NCBI GenBank assembly: GCA_021799715.1
Contig: JAJYZY010000062.1
Location: 1-14,247 of the forward strand
Direction of reading: 5' to 3'
Source of the DNA: Planctomycetota bacterium
GTDB taxonomy: Bacteria; Planctomycetota; Phycisphaerae; WQYP01
DNA: 14,247 nucleotides
Each line of letters begins with the position of its first letter. Position 1 is the stretch's first letter. Shown here piece after piece: positions 1-6,639 of the stretch. The position numbers were made by a program, and so were the translations under genes. The notes under the pieces are model-generated. The model searched no databases, was not told the origin of the DNA, and saw nothing but the letters and a program-made list of their open reading frames with translations.

Positions 1-2
1 CT

Positions 3-71
3 TTAGAAGCCATGGAACAGAGCAATCAGTGGCCGCAATACTGGAAAATCACCACATTACATAACAATTAG
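3..71 (+). CDS. possible C-terminal tail of a plus-strand gene entering from the left
   Basis: An open frame runs from the window edge to a TAG at 69-71. It would encode a 22-residue tail ending QYWKITTLHNN. It would be convergent with the minus-strand operon, whose last stop lies at 106. The tail has no recognisable motif and the only support is that the frame is open, so it may be chance. The 34 bp between it and the next stop contain a direct repeat of GCCCGGAA but no convincing terminator hairpin. Confidence 0.25.
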   Translation, partial: LEAMEQSNQWPQYWKITTLHNN

Positions 72-105
72 GCCCTGCCCGGAAAAATTGCCACGCCCGG
101 AACAA

Positions 106-375
106 CTACCATTTGTCCGCAGGGCACTGTTCGCCGGCAAGGCGGATTTTTGCGCGTAATATGCAGCCGCAAAGGCCGCAGGTTTGAACAATGCCTGCGA
201 CTTTTACCGCATGCGGACAGTCACCACACAGCGCCCAGCGCCGCATCATCACGATGCCATCCACCTTATTCCGGCCAATGGCTGCCTTGGCGATTCCGGC
301 GGCACCGCGAATCAGGCGATTGCCGCCGGAGAATCCTGCCTTCAAGTTGGAACCGCGCGTTTTACGCACCGTCAC
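106..375 (-). CDS. small six-cysteine zinc-ribbon-like protein (89 aa)
   Basis: The C-terminal half carries an ordered cysteine pattern: C50-x2-C53, C66-x2-C69-x-C71, and C84 followed by PADKW at the very C-terminus. This looks like a compact structural zinc site and resembles small proteins of unknown function that end in CP-x-x-KW. The N-terminal 45 residues are basic, with many Lys, Arg and Gly, which could suit nucleic-acid or ribosome contact; that is only inference. The start is a GTG that overlaps the TGA stop of the upstream SDR gene (GTGA), with an AAGGG just upstream, so translation is probably coupled to the SDR. An internal start at Met43 or Met44 would keep the whole cysteine module and cannot be excluded. 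No function is assigned. Coupling to sugar-acid oxidoreductases may be functional or merely positional. Confidence 0.7.
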   Translation of the reverse strand: MTVRKTRGSNLKAGFSGGNRLIRGAAGIAKAAIGRNKVDGIVMMRRWALCGDCPHAVKVAGIVQTCGLCGCILRAKIRLAGEQCPADKW

Positions 376-1160
376 ACACCCTTGGTTAAAAATCCACCAT
401 CGACAACAATGGTTTCGCCCGTGGTAAAGCTGGCGGAATCACTGATGAGATAAATCGCGGCACCAACAAGTTCCTCGGCATTTCCGAAGCGGGCCATGGG
501 GGTGTGGGCTTTCACCCAGGCCCCACGCGGTGTGCCTTCAAGAATTTTGCGGTTCAGATCCGTCGGGAAAAAGCCGGGGGCAATGCCGTTGACACGAATG
601 CCCAGCGGTGCCCATTCATTGGCCAGTCCGCGTGTTAAACCCATCACACCGGTTTTACTTGATGCATAGGCGATTACTTCGGTCAGGCTCATAAAGGAAC
701 TGATGCTGGCGATGTTGATAATGCAGCCGCGCACAGATTTGGCATCCGGCGTCTGATTCTGCATGATTTTTCCCGCCGCCTGGTTGACAATAAAGCTGCC
801 GATGAGATTGATGCGGATGATGCGTTCATATTCTTCCACCGACATCTCAAGAGCAGGTTGTTTTTTATGCGCGCCGGCAGCACTGACAACCGCATCCAAT
901 CGGCCATATTTCTCCGCGGCATGTTTTAACGCGCTTTCGACTGCGGCGGCATCGGTGACATTTAACGCAATGGCATCGTGACCGGCTCCGATGGCGGAAA
1001 GTTCATTCCGCATGGCTTGAACCTTATCCGGATTGCTGGATGCCGCGATAACTTTCGCGCCCGCCTGGGCATAACCCAACGCAATGGCTTTGCCCAAACC
1101 GCTGGTGCCGCCGGTAACCAGGCACACTTTGCCGCTGATGTCCAAAAGAGGATGTGTCAT
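372..1160 (-). CDS. SDR-family oxidoreductase (gluconate 5-dehydrogenase / KduD-like), candidate fructuronate reductase
   Basis: A 262-residue classical short-chain dehydrogenase/reductase. The Rossmann glycine motif TGGTSGLG is at residues 16-23, NAAG is replaced by SAAG at 93-96, and the active site is N118, S152, Y165 and K169 (YASSK). PG in IAPGFFPTD and the C-terminal TGETIVVDGG segment are typical. There is no acidic residue at the end of strand beta-2 (VIAASSN), which argues against strict NAD use. The closest functional groups I recognise are gluconate 5-dehydrogenase, KduD and the SDR-type D-mannonate oxidoreductase of Bacillus uxu loci. Given uxaC and uxaE in the same operon and no classical UxuB in the window, reduction of D-fructuronate to D-mannonate is the most economical proposal; it is an inference. 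The ATG overlaps the previous gene's stop by four bases, with a GGAG seven bases before it. Confidence 0.9.
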   Translation of the reverse strand: MTHPLLDISGKVCLVTGGTSGLGKAIALGYAQAGAKVIAASSNPDKVQAMRNELSAIGAGHDAIALNVTDAAAVESALKHAAEKYGRLDAVVSAAGAHKKQPALEMSVEEYERIIRINLIGSFIVNQAAGKIMQNQTPDAKSVRGCIINIASISSFMSLTEVIAYASSKTGVMGLTRGLANEWAPLGIRVNGIAPGFFPTDLNRKILEGTPRGAWVKAHTPMARFGNAEELVGAAIYLISDSASFTTGETIVVDGGFLTKGV

Positions 1161-2266
1161 GATAACTCCACAGGTTTAAGATGATGACGGTTGAATTCCA
1201 CGCCCGCTTCGCGGGCAATATGTTCAAGTGCTTCAATTTCCGCGGCGGTAAAAATAAGGCCGCCGAGTTTTTCCGATCTCTGCGCCGCGCGGGCTTCGGG
1301 TTCCCCCGGCAGGAGCGTTTTTTCGTTGCCATGGCCACGGATATCCGCGAGAACGGCTTTAACATTTTCCTGCTGCGATCGCCCGCGGGCAAACGCTTCT
1401 CCGCTGATGGCGTCCGCCCGAATGCACTGGAAGAAAAAGCAGGGGGTGCGTTTTTCTTCTGCGGGGCCGACGTTCCAGCGGCTGCGCAGGGTCGGCAGCG
1501 AACCACCGATATAAGCCGCCAGCAACTCATCAATTAAAGACAGACCATAGCCCTTATGTTCACCGAAGGGAAACAGTGCCGCGGCTTTATTGGGATCCTG
1601 CGTGGGGTTGCCGTCCTTATCCACCGCCCATCCCGCACCGAGCTGTTTTCCTTCACGCGAAAACTGCTGCACGCGTCCCATGGCCACCACGCTGGTGGCC
1701 CAGTCCACGCAAATCGGGAAACCGATTGCCTCGGTGGTGGGGAATCCCCATGAATGGGGGTTCGTGCCCAGCGTTGGAAATTTGCCGCCGAATGGAACTA
1801 CTTCCGCCAGAGCGGCGGTGCAGGCGGTGTAGGCAAGATACCCACGTTTTGCCGCTTCAATGACGTATCCGCCGCCCCAGAGATAATGAAAAGCATTATC
1901 CACACTCACCACACCTACACCATACTCATCGGCCAATGCCATACAGCGTTCCATGGCCGCGAAGGCCGTGGCCTGGCCGAGCTTGCGATTGGCATTCCAT
2001 CGGGCAACGGCTTTGAATTTGGATGGCAGGACGTCAATTGCCGCTCCCGGCACGCAGCCGCCGGCCTTGGAGCCAAAAAGCTCATCCAGATGCAGAGCCT
2101 TAATGGCGTTGTGTGTTTTAATGCCATGTTTGGCGGTGAGATCACTGAATCGCGCCGCCGCCGCGGATTCCTCGGGAGTAAAATCGCGCTTGCGATAGGC
2201 TGCCTCCACAATGTGGTGGTGCATGGTTGTGGGCATGACAAATTCAGTTGGTGGTATCGTACTCAT
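1157..2266 (-). CDS. Ldh_2 (malate/L-lactate dehydrogenase-like) family oxidoreductase
   Basis: A 369-residue member of the malate/L-lactate/ureidoglycolate dehydrogenase fold (Ldh_2), which oxidises or reduces 2-hydroxy/2-keto acids with NAD(P). Support comes from GTNPHSW (167-173) in the nucleotide-binding region and GEHKGYGL (235-242), both hallmarks of the family, and from near-usual length. The family's catalytic SHGVxR motif appears here as THNAIK (51-56). The catalytic His (H52) is kept, while Gly becomes Asn and Arg becomes Lys, which suggests a substrate pocket unlike the lactate or malate enzymes. A family member (YjmC) also sits inside the Bacillus subtilis galacturonate/glucuronate locus, so a role in hexuronate catabolism is plausible, but its exact substrate is unknown. 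AGGA lies four bases before the ATG. It is the middle of three closely packed oxidoreductase genes. Confidence 0.9.
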   Translation of the reverse strand: MSTIPPTEFVMPTTMHHHIVEAAYRKRDFTPEESAAAARFSDLTAKHGIKTHNAIKALHLDELFGSKAGGCVPGAAIDVLPSKFKAVARWNANRKLGQATAFAAMERCMALADEYGVGVVSVDNAFHYLWGGGYVIEAAKRGYLAYTACTAALAEVVPFGGKFPTLGTNPHSWGFPTTEAIGFPICVDWATSVVAMGRVQQFSREGKQLGAGWAVDKDGNPTQDPNKAAALFPFGEHKGYGLSLIDELLAAYIGGSLPTLRSRWNVGPAEEKRTPCFFFQCIRADAISGEAFARGRSQQENVKAVLADIRGHGNEKTLLPGEPEARAAQRSEKLGGLIFTAAEIEALEHIAREAGVEFNRHHLKPVELS

Positions 2267-2311
2267 GATGTCCTGTTTATCCTCTCATGCTTAAGGCCTG
2301 TCAATGGGTGT

Positions 2312-3277
2312 CTAAAACTTGTTGGCCTGAATAAAATCGGAATTGCCTTTGAGAAAATTCACTAAATTAGCGGCCGCCCGCAAGCCCTGCCGCTGCACGC
2401 TTTCATACGTGCGGCTGCCGACATGCGGTGTGATGATGATATTATCAACGGTTTCAAAAATATGCGGTGCGCGGACCGGTTCAAATTCCAGCACGTCCGA
2501 ACCGTAGCCGTGGATTTTTCCGGATTTGCACGCATCCACAATATCCTGTTCCACAACCAGCGCCCCGCGCGCGGTATTGATGATCATCACGCCGTCTTTC
2601 ATCCCCGCAATTGAGGCTTTGTTGATCATCCCGCGGGTTTTTTCATTCAGGTTGGTATGCAGCGAAATAACATCCGATTGTGCGAAAAGCTCCGCCAGAT
2701 TCGTCACACGCGGAACATGATATTGTTGCAGAAATTCCGGCTCCCAATAGTTGCCGTAGGCCAGAATTTTCATATCAAAAGCGGTGCAGCGTTTCACCAC
2801 TTCCCGCGCTATGCGGCCGGAGCCTACAATCCCCAGCGTTTTGCTCCAGAGTTCTCTTCCGGTCTGCCGGCTCCACTTGCCTTTTTTGACGCTGCTGGCA
2901 TGAAACCAGAAATGCTTGGCCACGGCGATCATCAAACCGATGGCATGTTCCGCCACAGCGGTTTCATTTACGCCGGGTGTAAAGAGCACCGGGACGCGCC
3001 GGGCCGTGGCGTGCTGGATGTCGATGGAATCCAGTCCGATGCCATATTTCGCAATTACCTTCATCCGGGGAAGAAAAGCGTCTATGACCCGGGCGTTGAG
3101 TTGATCATCGCCGTTAAGCAGGCCGTCAAAGGGGCCTTCTTTGGCGAGAATATCAAGCATCTGGCCTTCCGACAGCGGCCCGCGGGCGCGGACAATCTCA
3201 AAACCGGCCCCATTGAGCAGATCATGATGCCTGCCGGGGGTGTCTTGAAAACTGGTGGTGGTTAGTAGTATTTTCAT
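2312..3277 (-). CDS. D-2-hydroxyacid dehydrogenase (phosphoglycerate dehydrogenase-like)
   Basis: A 321-residue NAD(P)-dependent D-isomer-specific 2-hydroxyacid dehydrogenase. The NAD-binding domain shows GSGRIA (152-157), and the catalytic triad is R237 (NTARGAL), E266 (LEFEP) and H285 (TPHVGS). The N-terminal substrate domain has the usual KYGIGLDSID segment (77-86). The third glycine of GxGxxG is alanine, and the acidic residue normally found after strand beta-2 is absent (ILAYGNYW, 171-178). Both point to NADP(H) rather than NAD(H), by inference. No ACT domain is present, so it is not a full-length SerA. Its substrate is probably a sugar-derived 2-keto acid; glyoxylate or hydroxypyruvate reductase activity are alternatives. 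A GGGAG lies six bases before the ATG. It is 41 bp downstream of uxaE and 45 bp upstream of the Ldh_2 gene, as expected in one operon. Confidence 0.9.
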   Translation of the reverse strand: MKILLTTTSFQDTPGRHHDLLNGAGFEIVRARGPLSEGQMLDILAKEGPFDGLLNGDDQLNARVIDAFLPRMKVIAKYGIGLDSIDIQHATARRVPVLFTPGVNETAVAEHAIGLMIAVAKHFWFHASSVKKGKWSRQTGRELWSKTLGIVGSGRIAREVVKRCTAFDMKILAYGNYWEPEFLQQYHVPRVTNLAELFAQSDVISLHTNLNEKTRGMINKASIAGMKDGVMIINTARGALVVEQDIVDACKSGKIHGYGSDVLEFEPVRAPHIFETVDNIIITPHVGSRTYESVQRQGLRAAANLVNFLKGNSDFIQANKF

Positions 3278-3318
3278 TGTGCTCCCGTAACATTTGGAAT
3301 TGGCCCTGCGCTATGGCC

Positions 3319-4563
3319 TTAGCAAAAAAGCTTTTCAATATGTCGATTGAACAGGTTGTACGTGACATGTTTGCCCACAAACGCCGCATGTTTGTCCAAC
3401 AGGGCGTTGAAGCGATCTTTGCGTTCGGACGCCAGCTTATAGCCGACATGCAGGAGTTGCCGCAGGTCGCTGTTGAATTTCGGCGAGTGCGGCTCATGGC
3501 GGATGGCGGCGGCGATATCCGCGCCGGTGCATTGATTGATGGTTTGCACGCTCGGCAGCCGCTCGCGCTTGATATCGATGACCGAGGCATAAGGGCCGCA
3601 GAGTTCATCAAAGCGATTCAGCGCTTCGGCATACATTTCCCGCACCAATGCCAGGCCGGCATCATCAGCTTCCGCGACGGCACCGATTTCTTCCAGCCAG
3701 GTTGTACCGGCGGTTTTAATATGCAGTCCGGCATGATGTTTTTTGATGGCGCGGCGAATCGGCTGATAAATTGAAAATTTATCGCTGCCCGAGTGAACGC
3801 TTAATTTCAGATTTGCCGGCAGTCCAAATTCCTTTACACAATACGCGATAACCGCCAGATCATCATTGAATTCTTTTTCAAATTGTTCCACATTGCCGAC
3901 GTAATCAACGCCCTTGTTGAAGCGTCCAGTGAATTTCGGGGCGATGGTCTGAATGGGAATGCCTTCGCGGCTGATCGCGGCCAGAATCAGCAGCAACTCG
4001 TCGGGCGTTTGCGGGCTGTCGGTTTCATCCATGGAGACTTCAATGATGCATTGGTCCGCCCCTTTGGCTTTCGCGATATGCTGAAATACCCGCCCCGCCT
4101 CCTGCACCGCCGCGAGATATTTTTTCCCCACGCGGTTGATGGCGGCTTCGTCAATGGCAATGGGGGAAGACAAGTGGGCAATGGCCGGTGATCCGCAGAG
4201 TTTATGAAGATCTTTCGCCAGAGCCGCTATCGCAGCGTCATCGGCGGGTTTCCCGATAAAGTCCGCAACATCAATGGTGAAAAAATCGCTGGGGGCGATG
4301 AAGCGATCCACGGTTTTTATTCCAATATGGTCGGCATCCACATGGTAGGAATGTTTCCAACCCAGGGCTTTAACCGCGGCATCCGCTTCGCTGCGCACTT
4401 CCGATGGTTCGGTGTGGACGATCAAATGTTCGCGATTGGACTTATTCCACACGGGAACAATCTCCGCCCCTTTCTGTTTGGCCAGCACAAACGCTTCCAG
4501 TTGCGCTTTGCCCTGTCGGCCAAAGCGATCGCCAATGCCCATGCTGAATTTTGCAATTTCCAT
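3319..4563 (-). CDS. uxaE: D-tagaturonate 3-epimerase (UxaE family)
   Basis: A 414-residue cytoplasmic protein that I recognise as the tagaturonate epimerase family. The enzyme interconverts D-tagaturonate and D-fructuronate, letting a cell run galacturonate through the glucuronate branch without tagaturonate reductase and altronate dehydratase. Characteristic blocks are FSMGIGDRFGRQG (6-18), HVDADHIG (74-81), VSMDETD (176-182), APKFTGRFNKGVDYVG (208-223) and VHSGSDKFSIY (256-266). Their His, Asp and Glu residues are candidate metal or substrate ligands; exact assignment cannot be made from sequence alone. It lies directly downstream of uxaC, the preceding pathway step. A weak AAGGA precedes the ATG by about ten bases. 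A separate promoter in the 299-bp gap upstream is possible. Confidence 0.9.
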   Translation of the reverse strand: MEIAKFSMGIGDRFGRQGKAQLEAFVLAKQKGAEIVPVWNKSNREHLIVHTEPSEVRSEADAAVKALGWKHSYHVDADHIGIKTVDRFIAPSDFFTIDVADFIGKPADDAAIAALAKDLHKLCGSPAIAHLSSPIAIDEAAINRVGKKYLAAVQEAGRVFQHIAKAKGADQCIIEVSMDETDSPQTPDELLLILAAISREGIPIQTIAPKFTGRFNKGVDYVGNVEQFEKEFNDDLAVIAYCVKEFGLPANLKLSVHSGSDKFSIYQPIRRAIKKHHAGLHIKTAGTTWLEEIGAVAEADDAGLALVREMYAEALNRFDELCGPYASVIDIKRERLPSVQTINQCTGADIAAAIRHEPHSPKFNSDLRQLLHVGYKLASERKDRFNALLDKHAAFVGKHVTYNLFNRHIEKLFC

Positions 4564-4862
4564 CGTCTGTTTTTCCTTTTCTTAACCCGGATTCAATTCT
4601 CTTAGAAAATCATATCCTCATATTTACTATTTTGCACCAGCGGCCCGGACTGTGAATCGGATTCAATTGGCCGCACTCGCGGACACTTCACGCGCCACCA
4701 CGCTTCGACCCGGAAATTCCAGCTTATGTTCCACATCATGCCGGGCTACAGGCGTTGCTTGTCGAGCATATTCCGCTTTCCTGCATTTGATCCGTGCGAA
4801 GGTTGCGCGGCATTGTTGATTTTGGCCGCGATCCGGTCCCGATTGGCGTCATTTACCGAAGT
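4564..4862. promoter_or_regulatory. 299-bp intergenic region between uxaC and uxaE with palindrome and repeat
   Basis: No gene is apparent here. The region holds a perfect 13-bp inverted repeat, TGAATC-G-GATTCA (4653-4665). Its right half is repeated: CGGATTCAATT occurs at 4588-4598 and 4658-4668. Reading on the minus strand toward uxaE, a TATGAT hexamer (4614-4609) could be a -10 box lying between the two repeats, but no good -35 box sits at the right distance. No terminator hairpin is visible after uxaC. The layout would fit a regulated internal promoter for uxaE onwards, but this is a weak prediction. Confidence 0.35.
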
Positions 4863-6230
4863 TCACTGCTCCAGAAATGCTTTAAAATTTCCATTGAATA
4901 ATTTTTCCACATCCATTGTTATATCTTCCCGCGTAATGCGGCGGCCGGTTTCCGCAATCCGCGTGTACATGTCGGTGAGAACATTGCTGATGACTTTGCG
5001 GCTGTGATCCCATTTATAGACCAACTGATCCAGAATGCGCGCATCGGAATGCTGGGGTATAAAGCTTGTGCCGAGAAGCTCAAATCGCATGTGCGTGATT
5101 TCCGTAATCAGACTCGGGTTATTGAGAAACCACCAGCAGCCGAACGGCATGAGGTTGCCGAATTTTCGCGCGGTTACACAAAGTTCATGCTGATTCTCGC
5201 GTGAAAGCATGGTGACCAGAAATTTGTTGTCGGGAAAATCCCGACACAGCCGCGCTACACTTGTCACGTCCGAGAGGCCTGAGGTGTCCCCGGCATCCCG
5301 CAATGCCGGCGCTGTGCGCAAGGTCGAACCGATCATCATGGCAAACGGCATTTTACGTTCCGCGCATACCGGCAGAATGGCCTTTTCCAGTATGGTTTGC
5401 CCAGCCAGAGCCAGCGAATCGGTCTGGTTGGCGGGATAGCGAAAATCCGGCGGCAGGCTGACGGCCATATAAATCGCCTTCTGCCGATCCAGCCATTGAT
5501 TCAGAAATCGTTTGACTTCATCAATTGTTTGCGCGGTTGGATCATTGTTTACCTGGTAACCCCAATCAGAAAGCTTTGCCGCGGCCTGCGGAAAGTTTCG
5601 CAGCAATGGGTCAATCCGCAGGACCGCTTTGAATCGCGGGTCATTGCCGACATTCTTGTCCGCCAGCCACCGATCCCGCTCATTATCATCAAAAACCGGG
5701 TTGGTCATTGTAATGGTGTGAACGTTGCTTAGTTGCATGACTTTATCAATGTACTGGCTCGGATTTTGTGCGGCAAAAAAACCACGATACGCATCCAGGT
5801 GCTTTTCATTCGGGTCCAGCCCCAGTTTGCTTAAAGTGGTAAGCACGCCCCGGCAGGCTTCGCTGATCGGGGTGTTTTCGACAAATAAATATTTCCAGAT
5901 ATGATCCGCCTGGCGGGATTTGGGCCATTTCCAGAATTCCTCATACGGAAGTTTGCTGGCCGGCACCACCCGATACACCTCCGCCACGAGATAATGATAT
6001 GTTACCAGCTCCTCCACTCCCCAGAGCATCAGGCCGTTGGGATCTCTTTTGCCGGTGCTATTGGCCACGGGCGTGCCAAAGCCGGGTGTATAGAGGTGCG
6101 TGTGCAGATCATATATTTTCTGGCGCGATACGATATCCGTAACGGCCGCCCGAAGTTGGTCTGCCTGAATTGCCGGATGTCGTTTGGCCCCGACAGTTTG
6201 TTCCTTGGTTAATGTGCTACTGCTGGTCAT
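4863..6230 (-). CDS. uxaC: glucuronate/galacturonate isomerase (UxaC)
   Basis: A 455-residue uronate isomerase of the amidohydrolase superfamily, converting D-galacturonate to D-tagaturonate and D-glucuronate to D-fructuronate in the cytoplasm. The N-terminal metal-binding HTH (43-45, in YDLHTHLY) is present. Also characteristic are the WGVEELVTYHYLVAEVYR region, the RQADHIWKYLFVENTPISEA block and, near the C-terminus, GCWWFLNNP. Length matches the family (about 470). The frame is open 12 codons further upstream, to 6266, but I chose the ATG at 6230 because GGAGG lies eight bases before it and nothing suitable precedes the longer form. It is the first gene of the minus-strand operon and faces the regulatory region shared with the prepilin-like gene. 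Confidence 0.93.
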   Translation of the reverse strand: MTSSSTLTKEQTVGAKRHPAIQADQLRAAVTDIVSRQKIYDLHTHLYTPGFGTPVANSTGKRDPNGLMLWGVEELVTYHYLVAEVYRVVPASKLPYEEFWKWPKSRQADHIWKYLFVENTPISEACRGVLTTLSKLGLDPNEKHLDAYRGFFAAQNPSQYIDKVMQLSNVHTITMTNPVFDDNERDRWLADKNVGNDPRFKAVLRIDPLLRNFPQAAAKLSDWGYQVNNDPTAQTIDEVKRFLNQWLDRQKAIYMAVSLPPDFRYPANQTDSLALAGQTILEKAILPVCAERKMPFAMMIGSTLRTAPALRDAGDTSGLSDVTSVARLCRDFPDNKFLVTMLSRENQHELCVTARKFGNLMPFGCWWFLNNPSLITEITHMRFELLGTSFIPQHSDARILDQLVYKWDHSRKVISNVLTDMYTRIAETGRRITREDITMDVEKLFNGNFKAFLEQ

Positions 6231-6238
6231 GATGACTA

Positions 6239-6243
6239 CCTCC
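6239..6243 (-). promoter_or_regulatory. ribosome binding site deciding the uxaC start
   Basis: GGAGG on the minus strand, eight bases before the ATG at 6230. It favours the 455-residue form of UxaC over the longer open frame. Confidence 0.75.
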
Positions 6244-6252
6244 GCATTTATG

Positions 6253-6266
6253 GTGTTGCACAACAC
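6253..6266. promoter_or_regulatory. inverted repeat GTGTTG-CA-CAACAC, candidate operator in the uxaC leader
   Basis: Perfect 6-bp arms with a 2-bp spacer. It lies 23-36 bp upstream of the uxaC ATG and downstream of the predicted transcription start, a usual place for a repressor site. No regulator gene is in the window, so the binding protein is unknown. Confidence 0.4.
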
Positions 6267-6277
6267 ACGATTAATTC

Positions 6278-6293
6278 GTGCGCACCTGTGCGC
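6278..6293. promoter_or_regulatory. palindrome GTGCGCAC plus inverted half GTGCGC, candidate operator
   Basis: The perfect palindrome GTGCGCAC (6278-6285) is followed by CT and GTGCGC, which also makes a GCGCAC-CT-GTGCGC inverted repeat (6280-6293). It sits immediately downstream of the predicted uxaC start point (about 6300). The same 8-mer recurs at 6546-6553 on the other side of the divergent region. Confidence 0.5.
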
Positions 6294-6306
6294 TCATTTG
6301 TTCTCT

Positions 6307-6335
6307 ATTGTAGAAAGGAATTGTTTTATATGCAA
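6307..6335 (-). promoter_or_regulatory. sigma70-type promoter for the uxaC operon
   Basis: On the minus strand the -35 box is TTGCAT (6335-6330), the spacer is 17 bp, and the -10 box is TACAAT (6312-6307). The -10 matches consensus at 5 of 6 positions and the -35 at its first three. Transcription would start near 6300, giving a leader of about 70 nt before uxaC. Confidence 0.6.
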
Positions 6336-6543
6336 GTTTAATCGACAAGAATTTATGCGCCATTTCCAGCCTTCGCGCTTGGTAATTTCAGGACGACCTG
6401 CGTCTGGCTGATGTTGTCTGTTCAGATCAATAGCGGCTCATTGTAGTCGCCAATATTCAAAATTGAGCCTTTTTTAACAATCGTTCGACATATTATCGCC
6501 GGTGGGAGAGGAGATATTGGCTCGTGAAAACAGGCGGACAAAA

Positions 6544-6555
6544 TTGTGCGCACAA
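6544..6555. promoter_or_regulatory. perfect palindrome TTGTGCGCACAA, candidate operator upstream of the prepilin-like gene
   Basis: A 12-bp perfect palindrome containing GTGCGCAC, identical in its core to the site beside the uxaC promoter. It lies about 50 bp upstream of the -35 box of the plus-strand promoter. Confidence 0.5.
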
Positions 6556-6572
6556 AATTTAATATCGACGAA

Positions 6573-6586
6573 TTATCATGTGATAA
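6573..6586. promoter_or_regulatory. inverted repeat TTATCA-TG-TGATAA, candidate activator site
   Basis: Perfect 6-bp arms, with the centre near -60 relative to the predicted plus-strand start (about 6640). This distance is typical of class I activator sites. The surroundings are very AT-rich, so a chance repeat is possible. Confidence 0.35.
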
Positions 6587-6604
6587 AATTTTTTTATAAA
6601 TTAC

Positions 6605-6633
6605 TTGACTTTGTTTTTTACATGTTCTATACT
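6605..6633 (+). promoter_or_regulatory. strong sigma70-type promoter for the prepilin-like gene
   Basis: TTGACT (6605-6610), a 17-bp spacer, and TATACT (6628-6633). Each hexamer is one base from consensus and the spacing is ideal. An AT-rich stretch precedes the -35 box and may act as an UP element. The predicted start near 6640 lies about 245 nt before the ATG at 6887. Confidence 0.7.
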
Positions 6634-6639
6634 ACCCAG

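Noticed and set aside
76..101. GCCCGGAA repeated after the small zinc-ribbon gene, considered as a terminator
   Set aside because: The copies are direct, not inverted, so they cannot form a hairpin.
4726..5007. Plus-strand frame overlapping the end of uxaC
   Set aside because: It lies largely antisense to the conserved UxaC C-terminus and has no ribosome site or family resemblance.
6449..6521. Distant inverted repeat GCCAATAT / ATATTGGC in the divergent region
   Set aside because: The 8-bp arms are AT-biased and 57 bp apart, with no promoter relationship; most likely chance.
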